Shown here: positions 33,432-42,092 of the stretch, one piece after another
Numbering within the stretch: position 1 is the stretch's first letter
Layout of the letters: every line of letters starts with the position of its first letter
Source of the DNA: Chloroflexota bacterium
GTDB lineage: Bacteria; Chloroflexota; Anaerolineae; Aggregatilineales; Phototrophicaceae
Reading direction: 5' to 3'
Length of the DNA stretch: 64,000 nucleotides
Assembly: GCA_013388735.1 (NCBI GenBank)
Contig: JACAES010000066.1
Coordinates: forward strand, 27,274-91,273
Program-made: the position numbers and the translations under genes
Notes under the pieces: generated by a model
What the model was told of the DNA's origin: nothing
What the model saw: only the letters and a program-made list of their open reading frames with translations
Database searches by the model: none

Positions 33432-34118
33432 CTAAACCAGATCGAATTCTGCCGGGGTGCAGACGCGCAGCGTCCCGGCCAGTTCGTGACCGATGACGCG
33501 CGGCTCGCCCGCTACCCGAAGCTGAATCGGTCCGTTAAACGGCGCGCGTTCGACCACCTGGAAGCGCACGCCCGGCTTTAAATCCAGCGACCCCAGGTAG
33601 AGCAGTTTGTTTTCGTCATGCGTGCTGACCCGGCTGATGACCAGTTCATCCCCTGGTCGAACTTCGTTGAGCGGGAAATCCTTCACGCGCGGCATGATGC
33701 CGTCCGCACTGGGGATCGGTTCGCCATGCGGGCAGCGGCGGGGATTGCCGGCCATTTCCGCCATGCGTTCCACTACCGCCGCACTGACCACCGCGCCCAG
33801 CCGGTCGGCGCTGTCGTGGACTTCATGCCAGCCGAACTGCATCACATCCACCAGAAACCGCTCCACCAGTCGGTGACGGCGAATCGAAATCAGCGCCTCG
33901 CGCTCGCCCGCTGGCGTCAGGCAGATGCCGCGATAGGGTTCGTGTTCCAGATAACCGGCTTCTTTAAGCCGCTGCACCATGCGCGTCACCGCCGGAGCGG
34001 AGACGTGCAGCACATCGGCCAGCGCCGAAGTCGAAATATAGGGGTTGTCTTCATCCTGGTAGTAAGCCAGCCGATACGCTTCCGCCAGGTACTCCTGCAT
34101 CGCGGCGCTTGCGCCCAT
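33432..34118 (-). CDS. DtxR/MntR-family metal-dependent transcriptional regulator
   Basis: 228 aa. N-terminal winged helix-turn-helix (ISTSALADVLHVSAPAVTRM and VQRLKEAGYLEHEPYRGICL, about 28-66), dimerisation and metal-binding domain (HRLVERFLVDVMQFGWHEVH, CPHGEPIPS), and a C-terminal SH3-like FeoA domain (about 155-225). The CPHGEPIP motif is typical of DtxR/IdeR. It should repress metal uptake or related genes with Mn2+ or Fe2+ bound. Start ATG 34118. A 14-base palindrome-containing motif 76-89 bases upstream recurs at 17223-17236, a candidate operator. No metal transporter is adjacent. Confidence 0.9.
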   Translation of the reverse strand: MGASAAMQEYLAEAYRLAYYQDEDNPYISTSALADVLHVSAPAVTRMVQRLKEAGYLEHEPYRGICLTPAGEREALISIRRHRLVERFLVDVMQFGWHEVHDSADRLGAVVSAAVVERMAEMAGNPRRCPHGEPIPSADGIMPRVKDFPLNEVRPGDELVISRVSTHDENKLLYLGSLDLKPGVRFQVVERAPFNGPIQLRVAGEPRVIGHELAGTLRVCTPAEFDLV

Positions 34119-34193
34119 CCACGCTTGCCTTTGGTACGACCTCGAATTTCAATTACCAACGTCATAAATATAGCCGAAATCCTGCCGGTTTCG

Positions 34194-34207
34194 CAAGAGT
34201 TAACTTT
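34194..34207. promoter_or_regulatory. Shared motif CAAGAGTTAACTTT, copy 2
   Basis: Identical to the sequence at 17223-17236; here 76-89 bases upstream of the DtxR-family gene, followed by TTGAGTTGAC that partly repeats it. Candidate autoregulatory site. Confidence 0.4.
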
Positions 34208-34227
34208 TGAGTTGACTGTGGGTGCGT

Positions 34228-36060
34228 TTACGGCGCGGGCAGCGTCAGCAGGTAACGCTCCAGCGCGTGAATGTCCTCCATCGGGACGGTGAACACGAGC
34301 TGGTGTTTGCCCGGCAGCATGAACACATCGGACAGGGTGGCCGCTCGCCCATCATGAAAGTACGGGGCGCTCAGCCACAGCCAGCGCAGCGACGGCACGT
34401 CAAATTCGCTGCCCTGTTTTTCCGGCGGGGCGCCGCCGGTGCCGACATCGTTTTTACCCTGATTGGTGGCCGCCGCGCCCGCGTGGCAGTCCGCGCAGCC
34501 GCGCTCGGCAAAAACCGCCGCGCCGCGCTCCACCAGCGCCGGGTCGGCGTCTGCCGGGCTGGCCGGGCCGTTCAGCGAGGCCAGGTAACTCGCCAGGATG
34601 TCCAGGTCAAGCGACAGCCCGGCGTGCGGGTCGCCCAGCGGGGGGTTCACCGCCGCGCCTTCGATCAGACCGGTCCCGGCTTGCAGGCTGCGAATCTTCA
34701 GTTCGACATCGTGCAATTCGTCCCACGTCCCCGACCAGTTGTAGGGCGCGGTTTCCTTCAACCCGTACAGCACCGGCGTATTACGCGGCCCATCGGCAAA
34801 ACCGCGCCAGACGCGGCCATCGGACAGGCCGTCGAAGTGGCAGTTGCCGCAGCTGACCCAGTTATCGGCGCTCAGGCGCGGGTTGGCGGCGGTGTAAAAA
34901 TACTGCGCCCCCAGCAGAATATCCACCGGGATGGTCAGGTTGCTGATCGGCAGTTCGTCAATTACTTCCAGGCTGCCGGTCTGCGCGACCGTCAGCGTGC
35001 CTTCCAGGGCGTTGTGGATGAACAGCAGCGTATTATCCCGATTGAGCAGGATGCCGCGCGGGTTGGAATCGACTTCAATCGTGCCGCGTGTCTCGTTTTT
35101 GCCCAGGTCATACACGGTGACGTTGTTGCTGCCGGCGTTGGCGATATACAGCCGGTTCTGGAAGCGGTCAAGCGCCAGCGCGAACGGCATGTTCACCGGG
35201 CGGTCTATGGCGTCCAGGTTGATGCGGCTGCCGCGTTCCAGGCTGAGGCCGCGTAAATCCATCGTATTGACGACCGGAAAAACAACCGTATCGAAGGTGA
35301 GGTTGGTATTCTGGGCGTTGCTGCGCGTCTGCGGCAGATAGGCGATGCCGCGCGTCACATCCAGTTCGACCGCCTGCGATAACCCGGTATCCACGCCGGT
35401 CGAGGCGGTATCCACCACGCGCCCTTGCGGCAGATAAACCAGGCTCACGTCGCCGCTCCAGAAATGGGTCACATACAGAAAATCCTCCCACAGCGCCAGG
35501 CCGGTCGGGAAATCCGGCGTTGAGATGCGCCCGACCACCTGCCGCGCAGCCAGGTCTACGACGGCGATCTGGTCGCTGGCCTGGAGCGAAACGTAGGCGA
35601 GGTTGTTGTTCCCGATCACGACCGCATAGGGGAAAACGCCATCCAGCGGAATGGTCGCCACCACTTCCTGAGCGATGATGTCCACCAGCGAAAGCGTGCC
35701 GTCCTGCCGGTTGGTCACTACCGCCAGCGCGCCGTCGTCGGTCAGCGCCACCGAGCGCGGGTCCTGGCCGACGGCGATCTCCGCCACTAGTTGACGCTGG
35801 GTGGGCAGGACGATGGAAATGGTGTTATTAAGCATGTTGGCGGCCACCAGCGTCCGGTTATCGCGGCTGAGGGCGATGGTGTTGGAACTGGCAAGCCGAC
35901 CGCGCGGGTCGGGCAGGGCATACAGCGGCAGCGGCGTAGGCGTCCCGCTGCGCTGCTGGGCGGCTGCCGGGCGGGCGGCCAGGGTGACCAGCAGCAGACT
36001 GGCGGCCAGGATAGCGTGGACGAGAAAGGGCTGCCGGCGATAACGTTTACGTTCGAGCAT
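34228..36060 (-). CDS. Secreted beta-propeller and di-haem cytochrome c peroxidase-like protein
   Basis: 610 aa. Signal peptide (about 13-35, ending AARPAAAQ). Residues about 50-390 form a YVTN/Lactonase-type beta-propeller with repeats such as PRSVALTDDGALAVVTNRQD and NPRGILLNRDNTLLFIHNAL. Two c-type haem sites follow: CGNCH (404-408) and CADCH (522-526), with GPRNTPVLYGLKETAPYNWSG and PSLRWLWLSAPYFHDGRA blocks typical of the MauG/bacterial cytochrome c peroxidase family. A periplasmic or surface redox role is likely; substrate unknown. I chose ATG 36060; an in-frame TTG lies at 36069. It follows the 1256-aa gene by 63 bases on the same strand. Confidence 0.88.
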   Translation of the reverse strand: MLERKRYRRQPFLVHAILAASLLLVTLAARPAAAQQRSGTPTPLPLYALPDPRGRLASSNTIALSRDNRTLVAANMLNNTISIVLPTQRQLVAEIAVGQDPRSVALTDDGALAVVTNRQDGTLSLVDIIAQEVVATIPLDGVFPYAVVIGNNNLAYVSLQASDQIAVVDLAARQVVGRISTPDFPTGLALWEDFLYVTHFWSGDVSLVYLPQGRVVDTASTGVDTGLSQAVELDVTRGIAYLPQTRSNAQNTNLTFDTVVFPVVNTMDLRGLSLERGSRINLDAIDRPVNMPFALALDRFQNRLYIANAGSNNVTVYDLGKNETRGTIEVDSNPRGILLNRDNTLLFIHNALEGTLTVAQTGSLEVIDELPISNLTIPVDILLGAQYFYTAANPRLSADNWVSCGNCHFDGLSDGRVWRGFADGPRNTPVLYGLKETAPYNWSGTWDELHDVELKIRSLQAGTGLIEGAAVNPPLGDPHAGLSLDLDILASYLASLNGPASPADADPALVERGAAVFAERGCADCHAGAAATNQGKNDVGTGGAPPEKQGSEFDVPSLRWLWLSAPYFHDGRAATLSDVFMLPGKHQLVFTVPMEDIHALERYLLTLPAP

Positions 36061-36123
36061 GAATTCCAACCTTCGCCGCCGGGGCTTAAACCGGCGGCTG
36101 AGTGCTAATGGCGAAAGGTTAAA

Positions 36124-39100
36124 TCATCCGTCGAATGTCACCAGGCGGTCGTGTAAAACCGTGAAAGCGCGGGTTTGAATCTGCGCGCGCCCGTTGGCAT
36201 CGAAGCCGGTGATGACGAAAGTCAGCGCCACCACGTCGGATGCCGCCGGACCGTCCCCCTGGCCGTTGCTTTCCAGGTTGGCGAACCGGCGCGACAGGTT
36301 GGCCGGGTTGTACTGGTAGGTGTACGACCCGGCGCTGGCCGGACGAACGCCGGCATCCAGGATATACCCCGGCATGGTGACGGTGTAACCGACCTGCACA
36401 TCGCGCCAGTCCTGGGGCAGCCGCAGGTTGAAGTTGTACGGGAAGGCCGGCGGGATACTCGTATCTATGCGCGTGTCGTTCCAGATCAGCGGTTCGGTTT
36501 CCGGCAGCACGACGTAAAACTGGAAGCGCCCGCCTTGCGCGCCCAGGATGCCGCCGGTGGGCGGGGGCGGCTCGATCTGCCCGGCAGAGGTCAGCCCTTC
36601 GTGCCGGACGGCGATGTCCACCGTCCAGACGCCGGCCTGTTCGACCTGAAAATCGTTCTGCGGCTGGTAAAAATAGCCGATGCTGCTGGCCGTCCCCTCG
36701 AAAGCACGGGTTTCGCCGTCGGGCGCGGTCACTGTCACCGACACGACCGACGGCAGCGCCGGCGCAAGCTGCCCGGCAATCGCCACCGTGTCGCCCACTT
36801 CCAGCACCTGCCCCGGCTGGAGGCCGGTGGGATGGAAGAACATATTGATTTCGGTTTCATCCAGCACCAGCAGCGCCCCGCCGTTCGGGCCGCCCGCTTC
36901 GCCCCGGTAGGGCGGGAAAACGCGCGGGCCAGGTGTGTCGTCCGGGCTGATGGTTATGGCGACGGCGGCATAAATGGCCGTATCGCTCAGGTTGATGGCC
37001 TGGTTATGCAGGACGGCCCCGCCGAACAGGAACAGGTAGTCGCCCAGGCGCGTGCCGCTGATGCCCACACCGGGCTGTTGGTTGTACGGGTCGCTCCAAT
37101 CCCAGTACAGCGGCAGGCCGTCGGCGGCGCTTCCGGCCACGAACTGCCGGGCAGTCACGCCGGGGCGCACCGCGCTGACGTAGAAATAACCCAGGTTGGC
37201 GATGCGCTCCGCGATCAGCGGCGCGCCGTAGGGGTTATCCGCCGTCGAAAAAACGCCCAGGGGCAGTTCATCCTCGGCAGCCGCCTGCGGCAAACTCAGC
37301 CCTGTCGGTGTGATGTAGCCGGGCAGATTTTCGATCAGCCAGCCGGCGTAATCGCCCTGCCGATCCTGCACCTGAATGACCGGGTTAAGCTGACCGTCGG
37401 AGGCCACCCAGGCGACATCGCCGCTGTTATACGGATAGTTCAACTGGCCGCCGGCATCCGGCACGATGGACAGGTAGCGTTTGAGCGTGAACCAGGCCGG
37501 GCGCACACTGGCCGCAGCGCCCCCGCCGTCCAGCCCGCGCCGACCGTGCGCCACCAGCGCGCCGTCCGCGTCGGCGATGACGCCGGCTGAACGCTGACTG
37601 GCAGCCCACAATTTGCCCTCGGCGTCGGTGTAGCGCGCTTCGTAATCAATCACGTATTCGCCGGCGACATCGAAGCTGAAGCCGCCCGCGTCCGGGTAGA
37701 AATAACCGCTGCGGTTGGCCTGGCCGGTGATGGTATGTTCGATGAGGTCGCCGCCGTCCAGCGGATAAATGCGCGCCGTAATGGTCACGTCCGCCGGCGC
37801 GCCAGGCTGCACGCGCAGGCCGGGATAAAACACATCGCCCACCTCGAAGGGTGTGCCGGGCAGCACGCCGGGCAGCAGATACAGCGGTTCGGCGATCAGC
37901 ACCCGGTAGGTGCCGCCGCCGTCGTAGCGGTTGCCCCACACATCTTCCAGGCTGCCGCTCAGTGCGATGGTGTACGCGCCGTAATCCTCGAACACGTAAT
38001 CGGTGAACGAGGTGTTGAGGGTGGTCAGCCGGTAGACATCCACCGGCGCCTGCGCGCCGAACTGGGTGCGCTCGTCCAGCGCCGCCGTCGAAAGCTGGCT
38101 TTGCAAAATCGAAGTGCTGCCCAGGTCATCCACCGCGCCGTTGGGACGGGTGACGCGCGCGCTCAAGCGCCCGCCGGGGAACAGGAACGGCACCAGCGGC
38201 GGCGCGCTGGTATCGTAGGCGTTGGGCATCTGGTTGAGCAGATACGGTTCAATCGGGTAAACAATCGGGTCGCCGTCCGGGCCGGTCACGCGCGGCAGGA
38301 TGTAGGTCGGGCTGTCGAAGCGCACCCGGTTGGAGAGCGCATAACCGGCGCGGTCTTCGTCGGCCAGCACGCCCCGGCTGCCGCTGCTGGGCTGATCCTG
38401 AAACAGCGTCCATAGCAGATGGCCGTTTTCGACCGTCCCGACGCTCAGCACCAGCGGCAGCCGTGTCAGCGGGTGAGAAGAAATCGCCCCGCCGCTGCCG
38501 AACAGGCCATTGTCTTTCCAGGCAAAACGTTCACCGTCGGCCACCTGCGCGAAGCCCTGGAAAAACGGCACGTAGCGCCCGACCGGTAAATCGTCCGGCA
38601 GCGTGAGCGCGAACTCCAGGCCGAACAGCAGCCGGCTGCCCTGGCGGATGACCTGCGGCGCGGGGACAGTGCTTTCCCCCAGGATGAAATCGCCGCTCAG
38701 GTTGGTGATCGCCAGGCCGCCCGGCGTCAGCACGTCCGACCAGCCGTTGTTGCTGTTCAGGCCGCCGGTGGCCTGCTGGCCGTCCGCGCCGATGACCGGC
38801 TGCAAACCGATCTGTCCCAGCATCTTCAGGCCGGCCAGCCCTTCCGGCAGGCCGGGCGCGTCCAGCGTCACGTCCAGTTCCATCACCACCTGCTGCCCCG
38901 GCTCGAAAGCCAGTCCGTTGATGCGCCCGCGCGCCGTCCACCGGCTGACGCCCTGGGCGACCGGGCCGGAAATCACAAAGCGCGTGAAGCTTTCACCCAA
39001 CCGGCTGTTCAGATGCGGGATGCCGTCGGCTTCATCCGGTAAAATCGTCACCGGCTGCTCGACCGGGATGGTCAGCAGTTCCGCCCCGTCCGCGCCCAGG

Positions 39101-39894
39101 AATTGAACGCGCTCCAGCGTGGCAGTTTCGATAGCCGTGTTATTGGGGTTGATCGGCAGGAAGGGGACGCGGATTTCAATCGCGTCCGCCTGCGTGGCCG
39201 AAACGGCCAGGCTGCCCAGGTCGCTTTCGTTGGGCTGGATGCGCCGCAGCGCCGCCGGCTGTTCCTGGCGGGGGTCGAGCGCCAGGCTGTAGAGCGCGCC
39301 GTCCAGGCTGAAGGTGATCGCTATCTGAGCATAAACGGGGGAAGAAGCCGGCGCAAAACCCAGGTAAAATGAATCGCGGTTGACCAGCGCGTAAATCGGC
39401 GGCTGGGCCAGCACGGCGGCGCTGCTGTAGGCGGCTTCCCAATCCTCCAGGCTGCCGTCAATGACCACCTGGGTCACAGGCGTATCGTCTGCCGCCGTCT
39501 CCGGGAAAGCGCCGTAAACAATCGTACCCGGCCCGCCGGGCAGCGAACCGGGGCGGCTGCGCAGCGTATTGGGGATGCTCTGGGCCGGGCTGATCCAGAA
39601 CGGCGTATTGCCGGGGCCGTAGAGGCTGGCTTTAAATGTGCCGGTCACGCCGGCCTGGGTATAAACCGTTTCTTCGGTATACAGGTTGCGGATGGCGACC
39701 TGAGCGGCGGGGAAGACCGCGCCGGCCAGCCCGCTGATGGTCACGACGCCTTCGGCGTCCGGCGGCGACACGGTGATGAGCGCCGCGATGGGCGGCGTTC
39801 CTGGCGCTGACTGAACAGTGTTTTGTGCGGACACCCCGGAGAGTACCAGGCTGGCGACGACCAGCGCCATAAACGCTTTGACGAAACGTGACAA
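36124..39894 (-). CDS. Large secreted multidomain protein
   Basis: 1256 aa. Signal peptide MSRFVKAFMALVVASLVLSG followed by VSAQ. The N-terminal part contains a VIDGSLEDWEAAYSS block, like the substrate-binding modules (CBM9/DOMON-like) that start IDGxxxDW. Much of the rest is beta-rich, with repeated Ig-like modules ending in similar motifs, e.g. GYFYPDAGGFSFDVAGEYVI and GYFYQPQNDFQVEQAGVWTV. No catalytic motif is evident. I chose TTG 39894 because AGGAG lies 9 bases upstream and the signal peptide begins there; the frame is open to 39957. The protein probably acts with the downstream haem protein at the cell surface. Confidence 0.8.
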   Translation of the reverse strand: MSRFVKAFMALVVASLVLSGVSAQNTVQSAPGTPPIAALITVSPPDAEGVVTISGLAGAVFPAAQVAIRNLYTEETVYTQAGVTGTFKASLYGPGNTPFWISPAQSIPNTLRSRPGSLPGGPGTIVYGAFPETAADDTPVTQVVIDGSLEDWEAAYSSAAVLAQPPIYALVNRDSFYLGFAPASSPVYAQIAITFSLDGALYSLALDPRQEQPAALRRIQPNESDLGSLAVSATQADAIEIRVPFLPINPNNTAIETATLERVQFLGADGAELLTIPVEQPVTILPDEADGIPHLNSRLGESFTRFVISGPVAQGVSRWTARGRINGLAFEPGQQVVMELDVTLDAPGLPEGLAGLKMLGQIGLQPVIGADGQQATGGLNSNNGWSDVLTPGGLAITNLSGDFILGESTVPAPQVIRQGSRLLFGLEFALTLPDDLPVGRYVPFFQGFAQVADGERFAWKDNGLFGSGGAISSHPLTRLPLVLSVGTVENGHLLWTLFQDQPSSGSRGVLADEDRAGYALSNRVRFDSPTYILPRVTGPDGDPIVYPIEPYLLNQMPNAYDTSAPPLVPFLFPGGRLSARVTRPNGAVDDLGSTSILQSQLSTAALDERTQFGAQAPVDVYRLTTLNTSFTDYVFEDYGAYTIALSGSLEDVWGNRYDGGGTYRVLIAEPLYLLPGVLPGTPFEVGDVFYPGLRVQPGAPADVTITARIYPLDGGDLIEHTITGQANRSGYFYPDAGGFSFDVAGEYVIDYEARYTDAEGKLWAASQRSAGVIADADGALVAHGRRGLDGGGAAASVRPAWFTLKRYLSIVPDAGGQLNYPYNSGDVAWVASDGQLNPVIQVQDRQGDYAGWLIENLPGYITPTGLSLPQAAAEDELPLGVFSTADNPYGAPLIAERIANLGYFYVSAVRPGVTARQFVAGSAADGLPLYWDWSDPYNQQPGVGISGTRLGDYLFLFGGAVLHNQAINLSDTAIYAAVAITISPDDTPGPRVFPPYRGEAGGPNGGALLVLDETEINMFFHPTGLQPGQVLEVGDTVAIAGQLAPALPSVVSVTVTAPDGETRAFEGTASSIGYFYQPQNDFQVEQAGVWTVDIAVRHEGLTSAGQIEPPPPTGGILGAQGGRFQFYVVLPETEPLIWNDTRIDTSIPPAFPYNFNLRLPQDWRDVQVGYTVTMPGYILDAGVRPASAGSYTYQYNPANLSRRFANLESNGQGDGPAASDVVALTFVITGFDANGRAQIQTRAFTVLHDRLVTFDG

Positions 39895-39973
39895 GGTTGA
39901 TTCTCCTGTGAGAGGCACGCGACACTTTAAGTATATAATAGGTTGAGCAGCGCACACCCATTACAATTTGTAT

Positions 39974-41347
39974 ATGCCGACCGACTCTGACAACCCCTTT
40001 ATTTTGCAGGCCATCGCGCTCATCGAGCAGCGCCTCGGTTTAGCCGTCGGCGCGCAGTTCCGGGTGCATCTGGAAGCCATCCTGTTCGATTTCGCGCAGG
40101 GCAATCTGGCACAGTTGGTTCAAACGCTGCAAAACACGCCGGAAACCGCACCCGCCTGGCAGCAGCTTATTCATACGCTGGCAATCGGCGAAACCTACTT
40201 CTTCCGTCACCAACCGTATTTACAACTGCTCAAAAACTATATCCTACCCGATCTCGTTCCGCAACGCCGGGCAGCGCGCCGCCTGAATATCTGGAGCGCG
40301 GGCTGCGCGACCGGCGAAGAACCCTATTCCATCGCCATCACCCTGCGCGAAAGCCTGGCCGACCTGCCGCGCTGGAACATCCAGCTGATCGGAACAGACA
40401 TTAACCAGCGCGCGTTAAAAGCCGCGCAGAAGGGCATCTACCGACCCTGGGCTTTCCGTCAGGCCGCCCCCCACTTCCAGGAACGCTACTTCAATCGCAC
40501 GCCGGACGGCCCGCAGTTGAAACCGGAGATTCGCCAGATGGCGACTTTTCGCCAGGGCAACCTGCTGGCCGCCCCGCCGCTGCCGCAGTTTGACATCATC
40601 GTCTGCTGTAACGTGCTGATTTATTTCCACGAAGCGGCGGTGCGGCGGGTGAGCGCGCTGTTTTACGAAACGCTTGTCCCCGGCGGCTGGCTGATTCTGG
40701 GGCAGGCGGAGATGCTGCGTTTTGAGCGCGACCGCTGGGCGACGCACGTTTTCCCCGATCTCGTAGTGTATCAGAAGCCGGCGGCCAACGGCGCGATCAC
40801 CTACCGGCATGACCAGCCCTTGCCCCAGACCGCGCCCCGTCACCAGCCGCCCACCCCACCCGCCTATGCCGACGCGGTGAGCGCGCTGCGACAGAGACGT
40901 TATGACGAAGCGGAACGCCTGCTGTCCAGCATCCTGGCGCAAAATCCTGATTTCGCCCCGGCGCATGTGCTGATCGGCTGCATCTTCGCCAACCGGCAGG
41001 CGCACCCGGAAGCCTTCATGCATCTGGATACGGCGCTGCGGCTGGACCCGCTGGAAGCTGACGCGCATTGTTTGCGCGGGCTGCTGCATCTGGAAAACCG
41101 GCGCGAGTCCGACGCCAGAGAATCGCTGCGGGCGGCGCTGTACTGCGACCGTCAGCATATCCTGGCCGCCATGATCCTCGGCCACCTGTACAGCCAGATC
41201 GGGCAGGCGGAAAAAGCCCGCCGCACCTGGGAAGACGCCCTGCGCGCGCTCAACCGCCTGGCGCCGGACGCGCCTATTTCGGACATCAGCGATCTGACCG
41301 CCGAAACCGCCCGCGCCTTTCTGAGCGACCAGCTCAAGCAGTTATAG
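39974..41347 (+). CDS. CheR-type methyltransferase with TPR domain
   Basis: 457 aa. N-terminal CheR helical domain with IGETYFFRHQPYLQLL, then the AdoMet-binding domain: WSAGCATGEEPYSIAI (about 108-123), LIGTDINQRALKAAQKGIY, QFDIIVCCNVLIYF. It would methylate glutamates on chemoreceptor-type proteins. The last 170 residues are TPR-like (YADAVSALRQRRYDEAERLL; LEADAHCLRGLLHLENRRES), an arrangement known from CheR proteins of alternative chemosensory systems. No receptor or CheA is nearby. ATG 39974 is chosen over the in-frame TTG 39968; a TATAAT lies at 39934-39939. Divergent from the 1256-aa gene. Confidence 0.9.
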   Translation: MPTDSDNPFILQAIALIEQRLGLAVGAQFRVHLEAILFDFAQGNLAQLVQTLQNTPETAPAWQQLIHTLAIGETYFFRHQPYLQLLKNYILPDLVPQRRAARRLNIWSAGCATGEEPYSIAITLRESLADLPRWNIQLIGTDINQRALKAAQKGIYRPWAFRQAAPHFQERYFNRTPDGPQLKPEIRQMATFRQGNLLAAPPLPQFDIIVCCNVLIYFHEAAVRRVSALFYETLVPGGWLILGQAEMLRFERDRWATHVFPDLVVYQKPAANGAITYRHDQPLPQTAPRHQPPTPPAYADAVSALRQRRYDEAERLLSSILAQNPDFAPAHVLIGCIFANRQAHPEAFMHLDTALRLDPLEADAHCLRGLLHLENRRESDARESLRAALYCDRQHILAAMILGHLYSQIGQAEKARRTWEDALRALNRLAPDAPISDISDLTAETARAFLSDQLKQL

Positions 41348-41361
41348 GCGTTACGGTTTCA

Positions 41362-41934
41362 TCACGGCTTCAGGCCCAGTTTTTCGACCAGCGCATCCAG
41401 CGCGGCCAGCAGGTCTTCCGGCTGATCGTCATTGAGCAGGGTGTAATCGGCGATGGCGATGGGGCCGCCTTTTTCCAGCGTTTCGATCTCCTGATGATCG
41501 CGTCTTTCGGCTTCTTCCGGCGTGAGCGGGCGCTCTGGCCGGTCGGTCAGCCGCCGGTAGCGTTGGTCACGCGCGCTGATGATCGCCACCACCACCATCG
41601 CCGCGCCCAGTTCCGCCCGCAGCGTTTTATATTCGCTGAAGCTGTACAGGCCGTCAATCACGATGCTGCCGTGGGCGGCCAGCGCGGCTTGCAGCAGCGG
41701 CAGCGCGCGCCGGGCGATGGCGTCCATACCTTCTTCACGCCGAAACTGTTCGCGCACGATACGTTCGTTTTCCGGCGTCACCGGCCAGCCGCGCCGGGAC
41801 ACTTCATCCACCACAATTCCGCCAAACCGGAACTGAAAAAATCCACGTTTTTCCAGGTGTTTGGCGCACAGGGTTTTACCCGCGCCCGGCATCCCGACCA
41901 ACGCCAGCGCCTGGGGTGATTGCGTCGTTTCCAT
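41362..41934 (-). CDS. P-loop nucleotide kinase-like protein
   Basis: 190 aa. Walker A ALVGMPGAGKTLCAKHLEKR (about 12-31), SIVIDGLYSFSEY as Walker B-like strand, and a lid-like Arg-rich segment ISARDQRYRRLTDRPERPL. This resembles dephospho-CoA kinase and adenylate kinase-related ATPases (an AAA-type family common in archaea and Chloroflexota). It probably phosphorylates a small metabolite; the acceptor is unknown. Start ATG 41934. It converges on the CheR gene with a gap of 14 bases. Confidence 0.78.
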   Translation of the reverse strand: METTQSPQALALVGMPGAGKTLCAKHLEKRGFFQFRFGGIVVDEVSRRGWPVTPENERIVREQFRREEGMDAIARRALPLLQAALAAHGSIVIDGLYSFSEYKTLRAELGAAMVVVAIISARDQRYRRLTDRPERPLTPEEAERRDHQEIETLEKGGPIAIADYTLLNDDQPEDLLAALDALVEKLGLKP

Positions 41935-42092
41935 GAACGGCCCTCAGTTGATTGTGCTGTGTGAATAAAACGCATTATAAACGCTTCAGGCCGCATTTTC
42001 CGTACCCAGTTTGCGGCGGCTTTTCCGCAGGCCAGCGGCGAGACATCGGTGTTATAATCGCTATCATAACCCGCTCAGTTTGAGAGGCGCGG

